64,000 bases of DNA from assembly GCA_902763885.1 (NCBI GenBank), contig CACWTU010000007.1:1-64000 (forward strand). Direction: 5' to 3'. Numbering within the stretch: position 1 is the stretch's first letter; each line of letters opens with the position of its first letter. The notes beneath the pieces were generated by a model that worked only from the letters and a program-made list of their open reading frames with translations, did not search any database and was not told the origin of the DNA. The DNA comes from an uncultured Bacteroidales bacterium. Lineage in GTDB: Bacteria > Bacteroidota > Bacteroidia > Bacteroidales > Bacteroidaceae. A program made the position numbers and the translations under genes. Positions 36,974 through 45,278 of the stretch are shown here, one piece after another.

Positions 36974-38338
36974 TTATTGTTCAATTGTAAGTTCAATCTT
37001 GCCATCCTCATTGTGTAGCTGATACAGGTACGTGGGGCTGACTTTAACCTTTATCCTGAAATGGTCACCTGCATCAGGGGCGATAGGATCACCGGCGCCT
37101 ATCTTGAAACTGGATAGCGGGAAATAGTTCTCAGCCTCAGCGTTCAGTCTTACTGGTATCTCCTTATCAGGATCATTCTTGTAGATGTCATACTTGACAT
37201 GGAGCTTTACCTCCGGGTATTCCAAAGGAGGTGTTTGGTCATCGCCGTCATCGGGCAGATAGCTCATGGGCAGGAAACAGAATGATGCGAACTCCCTGTA
37301 GCTGGTGGTAAGGGTGGAGTAAAGTTTACCCTCATCATACATATCTGTCTTTGCGTCATTACCCTCTCCTCCCAGAAGGTATATCTCAAGGTTGTCCTCG
37401 TTATTATTGCTTATGTTTCCGAAACTTGCATGAGTATCCGGTATGAAACCGTTCTTGAAAGAGTAGGAGTGATTGCCCTTGAATGAACGCTCTGACTTGT
37501 CAATCACTAGCTTGGCCTCCTTAAGGCGGATGTCACGGATCTCAGCGTAATCAGCATCGACGCTGAATGAAACTGTAGCCTTAGCCAGCAGGTGATCCAG
37601 GGCCATCCATACCTTGAACTGCAGGCCGCTGCTGTTGCCGTCAGCCTCAGTCCTGGCAACCTGGAACTCATATTTGGTAAGGGCAGGTGTTGATACCGGC
37701 ACTGACTGCTCCGGGTTCGTGGCGTTGTATTTCTGGAATGATGATGCTATGCACACCAGTGGGTCAACGGATGTTATGACATCCATGTTGGTAAAGTTGA
37801 CAGCCACGTTGTCCATGTCAAAGTTCTCTGCACTGTAACCGCTGGCGGGATTGGTGAGGCCCCAGTTGAATGTCTGGTTTGAAGCACCTGGCAGCAGCCA
37901 TGAGGCTGACGGGTTATTAGCGTTTTTCTTTGCTGATGCTGCAAACCCGAACACCCTGTAATCATGCTCAGCCGTTACGGCTACATGTGAGTGCCATTTA
38001 TCGTTGTTGTAGGTGAATGAGCCACCAACCTTGAGTTCATCAAACTGTTCATCATCGGTGTTCTCGTCAGGGACCGGTACGGCGTAAACCCTTATCTCAC
38101 TGCCGTTGCCCAGATAAGAGTCACTGTATGTGCCGGTGGCGCTGTTTACGGTAAAGGTGGCGCGGGTGTTCATCATGGGCTGGAGGCCGGTGATGACTGC
38201 GGGCTGGAGCGTAACCCTTCCATCCGTGTTCTCCAACTCATGCTCATTGGAGTAACAGGATGCAAGGAGTACCAGCATGACTGCTGCCATCATGATGCTC
38301 CTGAATCTTACCGTAACTGTCTTACCAGCGTCCTTCAT
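36974..38338 (-). CDS. Fimbrillin-like surface lipoprotein (454 aa)
   Basis: A lipoprotein signal peptide ends LVLLASC, with Cys28 as the predicted lipidation site, followed by an Asn/Glu-rich linker. The remainder has the low-complexity beta-rich composition and layout of fimbrillin-like proteins: a TRATFTV entry strand, a middle segment with DHLLAKATVSFSV similar to the 'HxLSxLxVxV' strand of this family, and a C-terminal FRIKVKVSP strand. Compared with the other six lipoproteins it lacks the usual closing 'V.eW' strand. It could be an accessory or tip subunit rather than a main stalk subunit. It lies 57 nt after the preceding fimbrillin and 6 nt before the first giant gene, linking fimbrial and giant genes in one transcript. 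Confidence 0.8.
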   Translation of the reverse strand: MKDAGKTVTVRFRSIMMAAVMLVLLASCYSNEHELENTDGRVTLQPAVITGLQPMMNTRATFTVNSATGTYSDSYLGNGSEIRVYAVPVPDENTDDEQFDELKVGGSFTYNNDKWHSHVAVTAEHDYRVFGFAASAKKNANNPSASWLLPGASNQTFNWGLTNPASGYSAENFDMDNVAVNFTNMDVITSVDPLVCIASSFQKYNATNPEQSVPVSTPALTKYEFQVARTEADGNSSGLQFKVWMALDHLLAKATVSFSVDADYAEIRDIRLKEAKLVIDKSERSFKGNHSYSFKNGFIPDTHASFGNISNNNEDNLEIYLLGGEGNDAKTDMYDEGKLYSTLTTSYREFASFCFLPMSYLPDDGDDQTPPLEYPEVKLHVKYDIYKNDPDKEIPVRLNAEAENYFPLSSFKIGAGDPIAPDAGDHFRIKVKVSPTYLYQLHNEDGKIELTIEQ

Positions 38339-38395
38339 ATTATTGCAAAAATAATGAATTCGTTTTACAAATCAAATTTTTTAAATACTATGTAT

Positions 38396-39616
38396 TTACC
38401 AGTTATAAACTTCTCTCTCAATTTCATATTCATTCCACTCCTTGACTCCAACAGATTCCACCGTAAATCCGCCGCCTGTGGTGTCAAACACCAGAGTCAG
38501 GACATACGTCTTGCCGGGCAGGGTTGAGTACCCCGGAGCGGCAGTATTAAGTGATATCGCTACAGGCGATGAGGTCTTGTCTGTGGCACCTATGCTGAAC
38601 TCAATTATCATGTTCTGCTTGTACCATGTGTGAGGTATCATAAGCCAGTTTCCCACCGGAGTAGGAGTGAAACTGTTAAGGTAATCAGGATCCTCACTCA
38701 GTTCATCCTTGAATACAAGCTTGTCCGTATATATGTCCTGCAGCTGATAGCTGTCGTCTAATGACGGGGTTGAACCGGTCTGTCCGTCATACCTTACGGT
38801 AAACGTTGTCTTGCCATTGTCCAGGACCTGGAATGTTCCTTCATCACCCGATGGATCTGGTTCTCCGTTCTGTGGAGTGTATTCAGACAGGGTTATGGTC
38901 TTTATTTTGACTCCGCCTTGATTATCCGGAATCTCCTTACCCACATAGTAGGCCTGTATGTAGAGCTGTGACAGCATATGCTTAAAGTGCAGCGGCACGA
39001 TGCCCGTGTAGAACTCTGGGCTGAAGCGGCCTACCTCTACTGCGGTCATTAGGTCTATCTCATTGCCGTCTACTGGTTGCCAGTTGGGTACATTGTGGAT
39101 GGTGAGGATCTCATCATCTACGGTTGCGGGGTAGTCGGGGGCTGAAACAGAGAAGGCTGATGATTGGTTGGCGTCGTAGGCAGGCAGAATTGGCCAGTAT
39201 GCCAGGAACTGGTAGCTGGCCGTGAGGTCCCAGAAACGAAGCGGGCTATATGCCCACTGGGTGTTCTCCTCAATGACTTCCAGGCTGGCAGGTTTGCTGT
39301 TCAGATCAGGATAGACACGGGTGTTGATAAACAGATGGAACGGGGCCTGGTTGTTCACCTTCTTGTAGCCATGTACGCCAAATCCTCCGGTGTTCTGGTC
39401 ATTGGCGTCAAAACTGCCCATGATCATCTTCTTCTTTGCATCGGGTTCATCAATGATGGCTTTGGTTCCGGTAGATTTCACGCTCAGCAGGATGGGTATG
39501 TCATCCACATCCTGAGAAATGCTAATCTTGTTGCTACGGCAGCATCCTGCCAGCAGCAGCCCTGCGGCTACCACCAGCATATACTTGTCTGTATTTGGAA
39601 ATCTGCGCATTCTCAT
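38396..39616 (-). CDS. Fimbrillin family lipoprotein (406 aa)
   Basis: The signal peptide ends LLLAGC with Cys25 as the likely lipidated residue. The mature part follows the Bacteroidales fimbrillin plan: an early GFGVHGY strand, WAYSPLRFWD (the recurring 'W.YsP.ryWd' motif), a central LHFKHMLSQLYIQA strand and a closing TLVFDTTGGGFTVESVGVKEWNEYEIE segment. In this family the mature N-terminus is processed by a gingipain-like or trypsin-like protease before strand exchange; here TGTKAIID could be such a site, which is inference. It is 64 nt downstream of the calcium-loop fimbrillin and in the same operon. Confidence 0.85.
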   Translation of the reverse strand: MRMRRFPNTDKYMLVVAAGLLLAGCCRSNKISISQDVDDIPILLSVKSTGTKAIIDEPDAKKKMIMGSFDANDQNTGGFGVHGYKKVNNQAPFHLFINTRVYPDLNSKPASLEVIEENTQWAYSPLRFWDLTASYQFLAYWPILPAYDANQSSAFSVSAPDYPATVDDEILTIHNVPNWQPVDGNEIDLMTAVEVGRFSPEFYTGIVPLHFKHMLSQLYIQAYYVGKEIPDNQGGVKIKTITLSEYTPQNGEPDPSGDEGTFQVLDNGKTTFTVRYDGQTGSTPSLDDSYQLQDIYTDKLVFKDELSEDPDYLNSFTPTPVGNWLMIPHTWYKQNMIIEFSIGATDKTSSPVAISLNTAAPGYSTLPGKTYVLTLVFDTTGGGFTVESVGVKEWNEYEIEREVYNW

Positions 39617-39680
39617 TGTTTCATCATTGAATGTCCTGACAGTTTTATAAACTGATACACCCGTATATGTAAATATTTTT

Positions 39681-41252
39681 TTACTCCATCAACAGCGGCA
39701 GAGAGTATGTCTGCTCCCACTCGGAGACAGTGGCGGTAAACTGTATGGTGCGGTCTTCCTGCTCCTTATCCGGGAATATCTTTCCAGTGTCGGGGTCTTT
39801 CTCTATCTGTCCCCACTTATCGTCATCATCCACATCTCCGTCACCGTCACTGTCATAGTGTACAAGTATTACATCCTTGCCGCCGGGGTTGTTGATTTCG
39901 TCGCCGTCAGTAGGATCATTATGTGGATGGCCACCAGGAACCTGCTGGGTCTCTTTCTCACCATCTACGTTGTCTATCTCTCCGTCGCCGTTACGGTCTA
40001 TACCAGCCTCCAGAAGACCGTCGCCGTCAATATCCTCCCATGCTACGGGGTAGCGATTCCATGTGTCTGGTATGCTGTCACCGTCAGTGTCCTCAAATAC
40101 GTAAACCGTGTTGGGGTCATCGGGTGAGTATTTCATTGTGCCGGGGAACGGGGTGTCATCTGTGGTTGTGATGGTGTCGCCTGTGGCGGGGTCTATCTGG
40201 ATGCTGCCGTCACCGTCGGCATCCCATGTACGTGCGCCTACCTGCGGGTTGAAAGCCAGCGTGTAGTTGTAACGGAAATTGGGCTTCCACTCCTTTATCA
40301 TAACATTGTTGTCATCAGTTATGCCGGCCAGGCGCAAACCGGTCTTTACGTGCGTTGAAGATGTGCCGTCTTTGTAAACAATTCTGAATACTGCGTCTAT
40401 GCTTGCATCCTTTGGTGATGCACCGCTTCCAAACAGGTTCTGCGGTATCATGAGGTAGTCTTTATAGATTGTATCGGCATCCTTGGTCAATACCCTATCG
40501 GTAACATTAGGTATGTTCATGTAGCCGTTAACGTCACTCCATGCACCTACGGCGCAGTTAAGGCTATCCCATCCGGTCTGGGTGTATTTACCTGTTGACT
40601 GCACGTTGTAGAACTTTATCTGCTTGAGAGTTACGCTCTGTATCTTTGTAGTGTCAACTGCCGATCCTATCTTGGCAATCACATTCACATTACTCAGGAT
40701 GTGATGGAATACCATATCCACAGTGTTGTCGGGAATGATATACCTCTGCTCTGATATCATCAGGTCCTTCTGATCGTCAGGCAGGTCAGGAGTGGTGTAG
40801 GTAGGTATGGTTACGCAGAAGTTGGTGTCACTGCTCATAGTGTACAGTGTCTGTGAATAGGGGAACACTCCGTAGAACATATACGTTGAGGTAAAGTTCC
40901 ACGCCTTCTCGGGAGAGTAGGTCCATGTGTTGGCGTCAACATACTCTACCGGCTGGTTGTTGAATACAAAGTCAACAAAATTATATTCACCGATGGATGT
41001 GGTCTGCTTGCCCCATACAGCCATGGTGTCACCCTTTACAAAACTGCCTGCGGCATTGGTCTTTGAACCACGTGTCATATGGCTCACGTAGTTGCTGAAC
41101 CTGATGTTTGACGTGCGTGTAACATCGGTGGGCATGTCCAGCTCAAGAGTCTGCTGGCATGATGACAGAGCTGCGATACTCACTAAAGCGCTTGTTAAAA
41201 GCGTGCTTAAATTTCTTGTTTTCATATCTTTAAATTTTTTTGTTTTTGTCAT
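39681..41252 (-). CDS. Fimbrillin family lipoprotein with inserted calcium-binding loops (523 aa)
   Basis: The fimbrillin hallmarks are present: WTYSPEKAWNF, FHHILSNVNVIAKI, YNYTLAFNPQV and a final IQFTATVSEWE strand. Between the last two strands sits an insertion of about 150 residues carrying repeated DxDGDG loops (DADGDGSIQ, DTDGDSIPD, DIDGDGLLE, DRNGDGEID, DSDGDGDVD). These resemble thrombospondin type-3 or dockerin-like calcium loops. The start shown overlaps the previous stop codon in an ATGA (41249-41252), suggesting coupled translation. An internal ATG nine codons on (41225) would give a more typical signal peptide ending LSSC. Calcium binding is predicted from sequence only. Confidence 0.85.
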   Translation of the reverse strand: MTKTKKFKDMKTRNLSTLLTSALVSIAALSSCQQTLELDMPTDVTRTSNIRFSNYVSHMTRGSKTNAAGSFVKGDTMAVWGKQTTSIGEYNFVDFVFNNQPVEYVDANTWTYSPEKAWNFTSTYMFYGVFPYSQTLYTMSSDTNFCVTIPTYTTPDLPDDQKDLMISEQRYIIPDNTVDMVFHHILSNVNVIAKIGSAVDTTKIQSVTLKQIKFYNVQSTGKYTQTGWDSLNCAVGAWSDVNGYMNIPNVTDRVLTKDADTIYKDYLMIPQNLFGSGASPKDASIDAVFRIVYKDGTSSTHVKTGLRLAGITDDNNVMIKEWKPNFRYNYTLAFNPQVGARTWDADGDGSIQIDPATGDTITTTDDTPFPGTMKYSPDDPNTVYVFEDTDGDSIPDTWNRYPVAWEDIDGDGLLEAGIDRNGDGEIDNVDGEKETQQVPGGHPHNDPTDGDEINNPGGKDVILVHYDSDGDGDVDDDDKWGQIEKDPDTGKIFPDKEQEDRTIQFTATVSEWEQTYSLPLLME

Positions 41253-42316
41253 TTTATTGTTATGTCATTCCATCCTGATTGCCCGCCGTCAAACGTGATG
41301 CAGTCAGGATTTACTATAAATGTCAATATATAGTTATGTCCGGGCAGGAACTGGGTGAACTGCTCATCCAGGTAGAACCTGTTGTGGAACGTGTTGATGT
41401 ATCCACCGGGGTTACCTATCCTGTACCAGATGTCTATTTCTTGAGTTGTGCTTACGGGCTGCGGAATGAGCAGGGATTCCATCACATACAGTGCGGAGTC
41501 AGGTACGCTTACATTCCTTGCGCTGCATAGGGTGTAGCGGGGCATGGTGTCTATGGGTGTCCATTCGGATGCCAATACCTCAGTGGCGGCCTTGCGTGAT
41601 TGTATAAAATCACCTTGCCTTATGAAATCACCTATAGTGATGCTGTCTATCACTACGCCCATTACGGAATCTGGCAGGAATGTATCGCCGCGCATTACCC
41701 TTACACAAATCTTGGAGAGTATGTGCTGCATGTTGAAAGCCACCTCGTTGTGGTTTATTCCGGCCATAGTCTGTACGTTGCGGTCAATCATCCAGTCTAT
41801 ATCTTCCACATCGGCAAAGTTGCCAGGGAGTTCAGGCACACCCTTGCTGATGGTGTTGCTGCCGTTAAGCGTAACACCGCATATGCTTATCCTCAAGGAT
41901 GTTGAGTCAATGCTTGCTATCACACCCGGAACGCTGTTGTCGTGCGGAGCGTATGCACAGAACCTGTAGGTACTGTTGTTGTCCCAGTATTTAACTGGTG
42001 AGTAGGTCCATTTACCCAGCGAGCCGTTGAATGTCACTTCCTTGTTTAGGAACAGACATTCAACAGTCTCAATGGATGTGGTTTGCCATCCCCAAACGCC
42101 CATTGTATTCATGTGGCTGCTGAGAGGGGTCAATGGCAGGTCAACGGCTCTGGTCCTGACAGGATTCTCTATGAATCCGTCATTAAAGGCAATAGCCAGG
42201 CTGTCCCTGCCAGTCCTGTACTCACGTACACTCCTGACAGTGTCCTCATACGCGCATCCTGTCAGGATAGCTCCTGCCAGAATCAAGGTTGCGATATGTC
42301 TGAACAGCCTGTTCAT
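41249..42316 (-). CDS. Fimbrillin family lipoprotein (355 aa)
   Basis: The signal peptide ends AILTGC with Cys21 as the likely lipidated residue. Fimbrillin features follow: MGVWGWQTT, WTYSPVKYWD, FNMQHILSKICVRV and the closing ILTFIVNPDCITFDGGQSGWNDI. At 355 residues it is the shortest of the set. Its stop overlaps the start of the next gene by four bases. Upstream lies the longest gap in the cluster (228 nt), with paired direct repeats and a strong hairpin, so this gene may begin a separately adjustable half of the operon. Confidence 0.85.
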   Translation of the reverse strand: MNRLFRHIATLILAGAILTGCAYEDTVRSVREYRTGRDSLAIAFNDGFIENPVRTRAVDLPLTPLSSHMNTMGVWGWQTTSIETVECLFLNKEVTFNGSLGKWTYSPVKYWDNNSTYRFCAYAPHDNSVPGVIASIDSTSLRISICGVTLNGSNTISKGVPELPGNFADVEDIDWMIDRNVQTMAGINHNEVAFNMQHILSKICVRVMRGDTFLPDSVMGVVIDSITIGDFIRQGDFIQSRKAATEVLASEWTPIDTMPRYTLCSARNVSVPDSALYVMESLLIPQPVSTTQEIDIWYRIGNPGGYINTFHNRFYLDEQFTQFLPGHNYILTFIVNPDCITFDGGQSGWNDITIK

Positions 42317-42433
42317 TTTTTTTACTTCAATTTTTGCCTTACACCTTATATAAAATATACTTATATTATATCCGGTGCTTGTTGTTTAATTTGCGTTAGC
42401 CGTTGCTCTTTTTATAAATATCATTGGTTCGCA

Positions 42434-42473
42434 TTTTTACTCCCTAACTAGAGAATTTTTACTCCCTAACTAG
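42434..42473. promoter_or_regulatory. Two direct repeats spaced 22 bp, putative regulator site
   Basis: TTTTTACTCCCTAACTAG occurs at 42434-42451 and again identically at 42456-42473, a period of about two helical turns, so both copies face the same side of the DNA. On the minus strand they lie about 118-157 nt upstream of the 355-residue fimbrillin start. This arrangement suits a dimeric regulator such as an AraC-type protein; binding is inferred. Confidence 0.5.
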
Positions 42474-42504
42474 CGAGCCGGTTTTACGCCTTGTTTTTTT
42501 GTGA

Positions 42505-42531
42505 CCGGAGGGGGTATTCAGCCCCCGCCGG
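42505..42531. terminator. GC-rich hairpin just after a fimbrillin stop codon
   Basis: CCGGAGGGGG (42505-42514) pairs with CCCCCGCCGG (42522-42531) around a 7-nt loop. On the minus strand it begins 14 nt after the 428-residue fimbrillin stop. No T-run follows on that strand, so it is more likely an attenuator or an mRNA-stabilising structure than a complete terminator. Confidence 0.45.
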
Positions 42532-42544
42532 CCTTGGATTATAA

Positions 42545-43831
42545 TTATTTAATCTCGTATGTGAAATCTTGGTTATCCCATTCTGAAACCTTTGGAACAA
42601 AGTTAATGACACCAGGATTAATAACGAGTGTAAGATTGTTCTGCCAACCCTCATTGAAAGTAATGGTTGGGCTAGCTGAAGTTGCTCCAAATGCAGATGC
42701 GAGATTGTAGTATCCTTCAAATTCTTCAGTTTTTGCACCTGTCCAATTATTATTTGTGATTGTATATTTGATGTGCAAATATGCCTGAGCTGCATCTGTT
42801 GTCGAGGCAGCAGTCTGTTTGCCATCGATAAGTCTTATATCCTCATATGTGATATCTTGAGGAATAACAAGAGACTGAAGAATGTATTGTTTCATGTCAT
42901 CGCTACCAGTTTCAGTGATGTCTGCAGAGGGATCGTACAATACTGTTAACTCGGTTGCAGGAGTATTATTGGGATTAATAAGAGTTGTTGTGGTAGTATA
43001 AGAAATCTTCGTCGAACTCAAATTTTCCCATCTCGAAGCAGTTTTTGTGGTTGTTTTATCGGCATTTCTGATGTTTTCTCTAAAATCTCCACCTTCAGAG
43101 AAACCTGTAACTTCAAATTCTTGAATTTTAACTACATCGTCAGCAGAAAGGTTTCCTCCTCTTTGGGCTATCACGTTCAAGCGTGATAATACGTGTATAA
43201 AGTTTAGGCTAACTGTTGTCCCGATTGCAGTCCATTCACACTTTTCTGCAATCATTAAATCTTTATCTGGAGCTGCAGTTGCAAATGATTGCACGTAATT
43301 ATCAGCATCACTAGATACATCACTGGTGGTAGCATCGTGGTCAGTTAAAGTAAAACCAGAATATGTGTAATACCAAGTGTCATCAGTATAAGCGGAATTA
43401 TCGCTTGGTCCATCTGTGTTGTTATTTAATATCCATTTGTGGGATTGTGATACAACAACATCCGGTGCTGCTGCATAGAATGTGTATTTACTTGCTCTCT
43501 TATCCCAGAAACGATGAGGCGAGTAGTCCCATGCGTCAGCTACATTGTCATTATCTTTGTCCTGCCAAGTGACGGTTTCATCGTCGAATACTTGAAGGTC
43601 AGTTCCATTGACAGTTCTCCATCCAGAAACTATGAATGATGTATGATGTGCTTCTAATGTCCAAGCGTAAGTTTTAGTGTTGTTTTCTGTTGCTTTAGTA
43701 GCAGGTTGGGCATAATTGGTGAAAGCAATTGCATCATTCTGAACGTTAATGTCCTTGTCGAGAGTGTCAGTGTTTACGCATGCGGTCAGCATTGTGGCTG
43801 CGGTTGCGAATAAAAATAGTTCCTTTTTCAT
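42545..43831 (-). CDS. Fimbrillin family lipoprotein (428 aa), candidate structural subunit
   Basis: The signal peptide MKKELFLFATAATMLTAC predicts lipidation at Cys18. The mature protein carries the family pattern: AIAFTNYAQPATKAT near the N-terminus (a plausible processing site at the K/R), WDYSPHRFWDK, LNFIHVLSRLNVIAQRGG and a closing LTLVINPGVINFVPKVSEWDNQDFTYEIK. It is the third gene of the cluster and is followed by the GC-rich hairpin. Abundant fimbrial stalk subunits are often encoded before such structures, so this and its upstream neighbour are the best candidates for major subunits. That assignment is inference. Confidence 0.85.
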   Translation of the reverse strand: MKKELFLFATAATMLTACVNTDTLDKDINVQNDAIAFTNYAQPATKATENNTKTYAWTLEAHHTSFIVSGWRTVNGTDLQVFDDETVTWQDKDNDNVADAWDYSPHRFWDKRASKYTFYAAAPDVVVSQSHKWILNNNTDGPSDNSAYTDDTWYYTYSGFTLTDHDATTSDVSSDADNYVQSFATAAPDKDLMIAEKCEWTAIGTTVSLNFIHVLSRLNVIAQRGGNLSADDVVKIQEFEVTGFSEGGDFRENIRNADKTTTKTASRWENLSSTKISYTTTTTLINPNNTPATELTVLYDPSADITETGSDDMKQYILQSLVIPQDITYEDIRLIDGKQTAASTTDAAQAYLHIKYTITNNNWTGAKTEEFEGYYNLASAFGATSASPTITFNEGWQNNLTLVINPGVINFVPKVSEWDNQDFTYEIK

Positions 43832-43920
43832 AATTGTTGGTTTTATTCGTTATTACTTTTTTTGTTTTTTCTCTTGTTGTTTGATAATCCTTTTCTTGTA
43901 TTTGAAGTTTTTATTGGTTA

Positions 43921-45126
43921 TTAATAAACGTCTTTACTATAAGTTCCTCCATCACTCCATGCAGCTACTGTTGCATCAAACTTGATAATTTCTGGATTGA
44001 TGTTGATATTCAGGGTGTAGTTGTGGCGGTCCAAAAGAGTCTGTAGGTTAACTACGTCATACAAGTCAATTTCATCTGCCCTGTCATCAACATACGCTCC
44101 TCTCTCGATTCTGTATCTTATCTTAAGGGTTACTTGATTGTCTGCTATTGTTTGTGGTATAAGCAGAGACTCAATGAAATAAATGGGCTTGCCGCTTGTG
44201 TAGTTGGGGGCGTTTTCGGTATAATTTCCTTCATTAAGTGGTTTCTCCAGGTCTGCGGAAAGAGCAGCGTTATAGGCTAATTTGTAACCTTCATTTTGTA
44301 CGCCTGCTGTCCAGCCGCTTTGTGGAGTGGTTAAACTGAAATTCTTTTCGCTGTAAGCTGTACCCTTGTCTTTGAATCCAGTTATTTCAATGCTCTTGAC
44401 TTTAACGGTGTAACCATAAAGGTTTTCATCTTTGTTTACTCTAACGTTAAGTTTGGAGAGGATGTGCTTGAACATAAGGTTTACTGTGGTTCCGGCAGTG
44501 CGTGTCGCACCGGATACTTCTTCTGAACCGGATGTCATAAGGTCAATGTCGGTGCCGTCTGCGCCTGTAAAACCTTTAAGTTTTTCTGCAGTGCCTGGAT
44601 CGGTGGCTTGCAGGTTCGTTCCTGTAAGAATGAAACTTGAGCCATCTTTTAGTACAAAATCATTACCGTTATCACCTACTTGAGCCTTGGCTGCATTGTA
44701 CTTGTAACGGATAGGGTTGTTGTCAGAAACAGGGGCGTAGGCTATGAAATCATATTCTCCTTTCTTGTCCCAGAAGCGTGGGAAGTCATATATCCATTCG
44801 CCGTAAAGGGCGTCAAGGTTATCATCACCTGAATATGTACAGGTAACGCCGTCCTTAACACCTGCTGCTTCTGTGGCATTTCCGCCAAAAATGTACTGGA
44901 TGATGGTGTTGTCATCAGTAGATTGCTTGGTGCCATACACTGCGAAGGTGTTGTGATAATACTCCAGGTCTGTCTGTGTGTTAGTACCACGCGTGGCTTT
45001 CTCTGAGTAGGAGGCGAATCCGATAGGTGCCTGTACATCCTGGCTGTTGTCCAGGATCAAATCATTGCTGCATGATGCCAGCATGCTGGCCGCCGCTGCG
45101 ATTAAAACTAAGTTACTTTTTCTCAT
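43921..45126 (-). CDS. Fimbrillin family lipoprotein (401 aa), candidate structural subunit
   Basis: I chose the ATG at 45126 because it starts a clean lipoprotein signal peptide (MRKSNLVLIAAAASMLASC). An in-frame ATG at 45210 would add 28 charged residues ahead of it. The mature part has IGFASYSEKATRGT (family N-terminal strand plus a possible Arg processing site), WIYDFPRFWDKKG, VNLMFKHILSKLNVRVN and the closing YTLNININPEIIKFDATVAAWSDGG. It is 89 nt upstream of the similar 428-residue fimbrillin and 152 nt downstream of the DUF5119 gene. Confidence 0.85.
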   Translation of the reverse strand: MRKSNLVLIAAAASMLASCSNDLILDNSQDVQAPIGFASYSEKATRGTNTQTDLEYYHNTFAVYGTKQSTDDNTIIQYIFGGNATEAAGVKDGVTCTYSGDDNLDALYGEWIYDFPRFWDKKGEYDFIAYAPVSDNNPIRYKYNAAKAQVGDNGNDFVLKDGSSFILTGTNLQATDPGTAEKLKGFTGADGTDIDLMTSGSEEVSGATRTAGTTVNLMFKHILSKLNVRVNKDENLYGYTVKVKSIEITGFKDKGTAYSEKNFSLTTPQSGWTAGVQNEGYKLAYNAALSADLEKPLNEGNYTENAPNYTSGKPIYFIESLLIPQTIADNQVTLKIRYRIERGAYVDDRADEIDLYDVVNLQTLLDRHNYTLNININPEIIKFDATVAAWSDGGTYSKDVY

Positions 45127-45278
45127 AAGTCTTTTGTTTTTTATTGTTATTATTTTTTTTGTTTCTCTCGTTTGAATTCCATCGGAATTCTGTCCTTTTC
45201 TTTTTTCCATATCTATTCCTTATTAATTATTATTAAATTCTATTCTGTATTGTTAAATCGCTCTCTTCTTTTTCCTGT

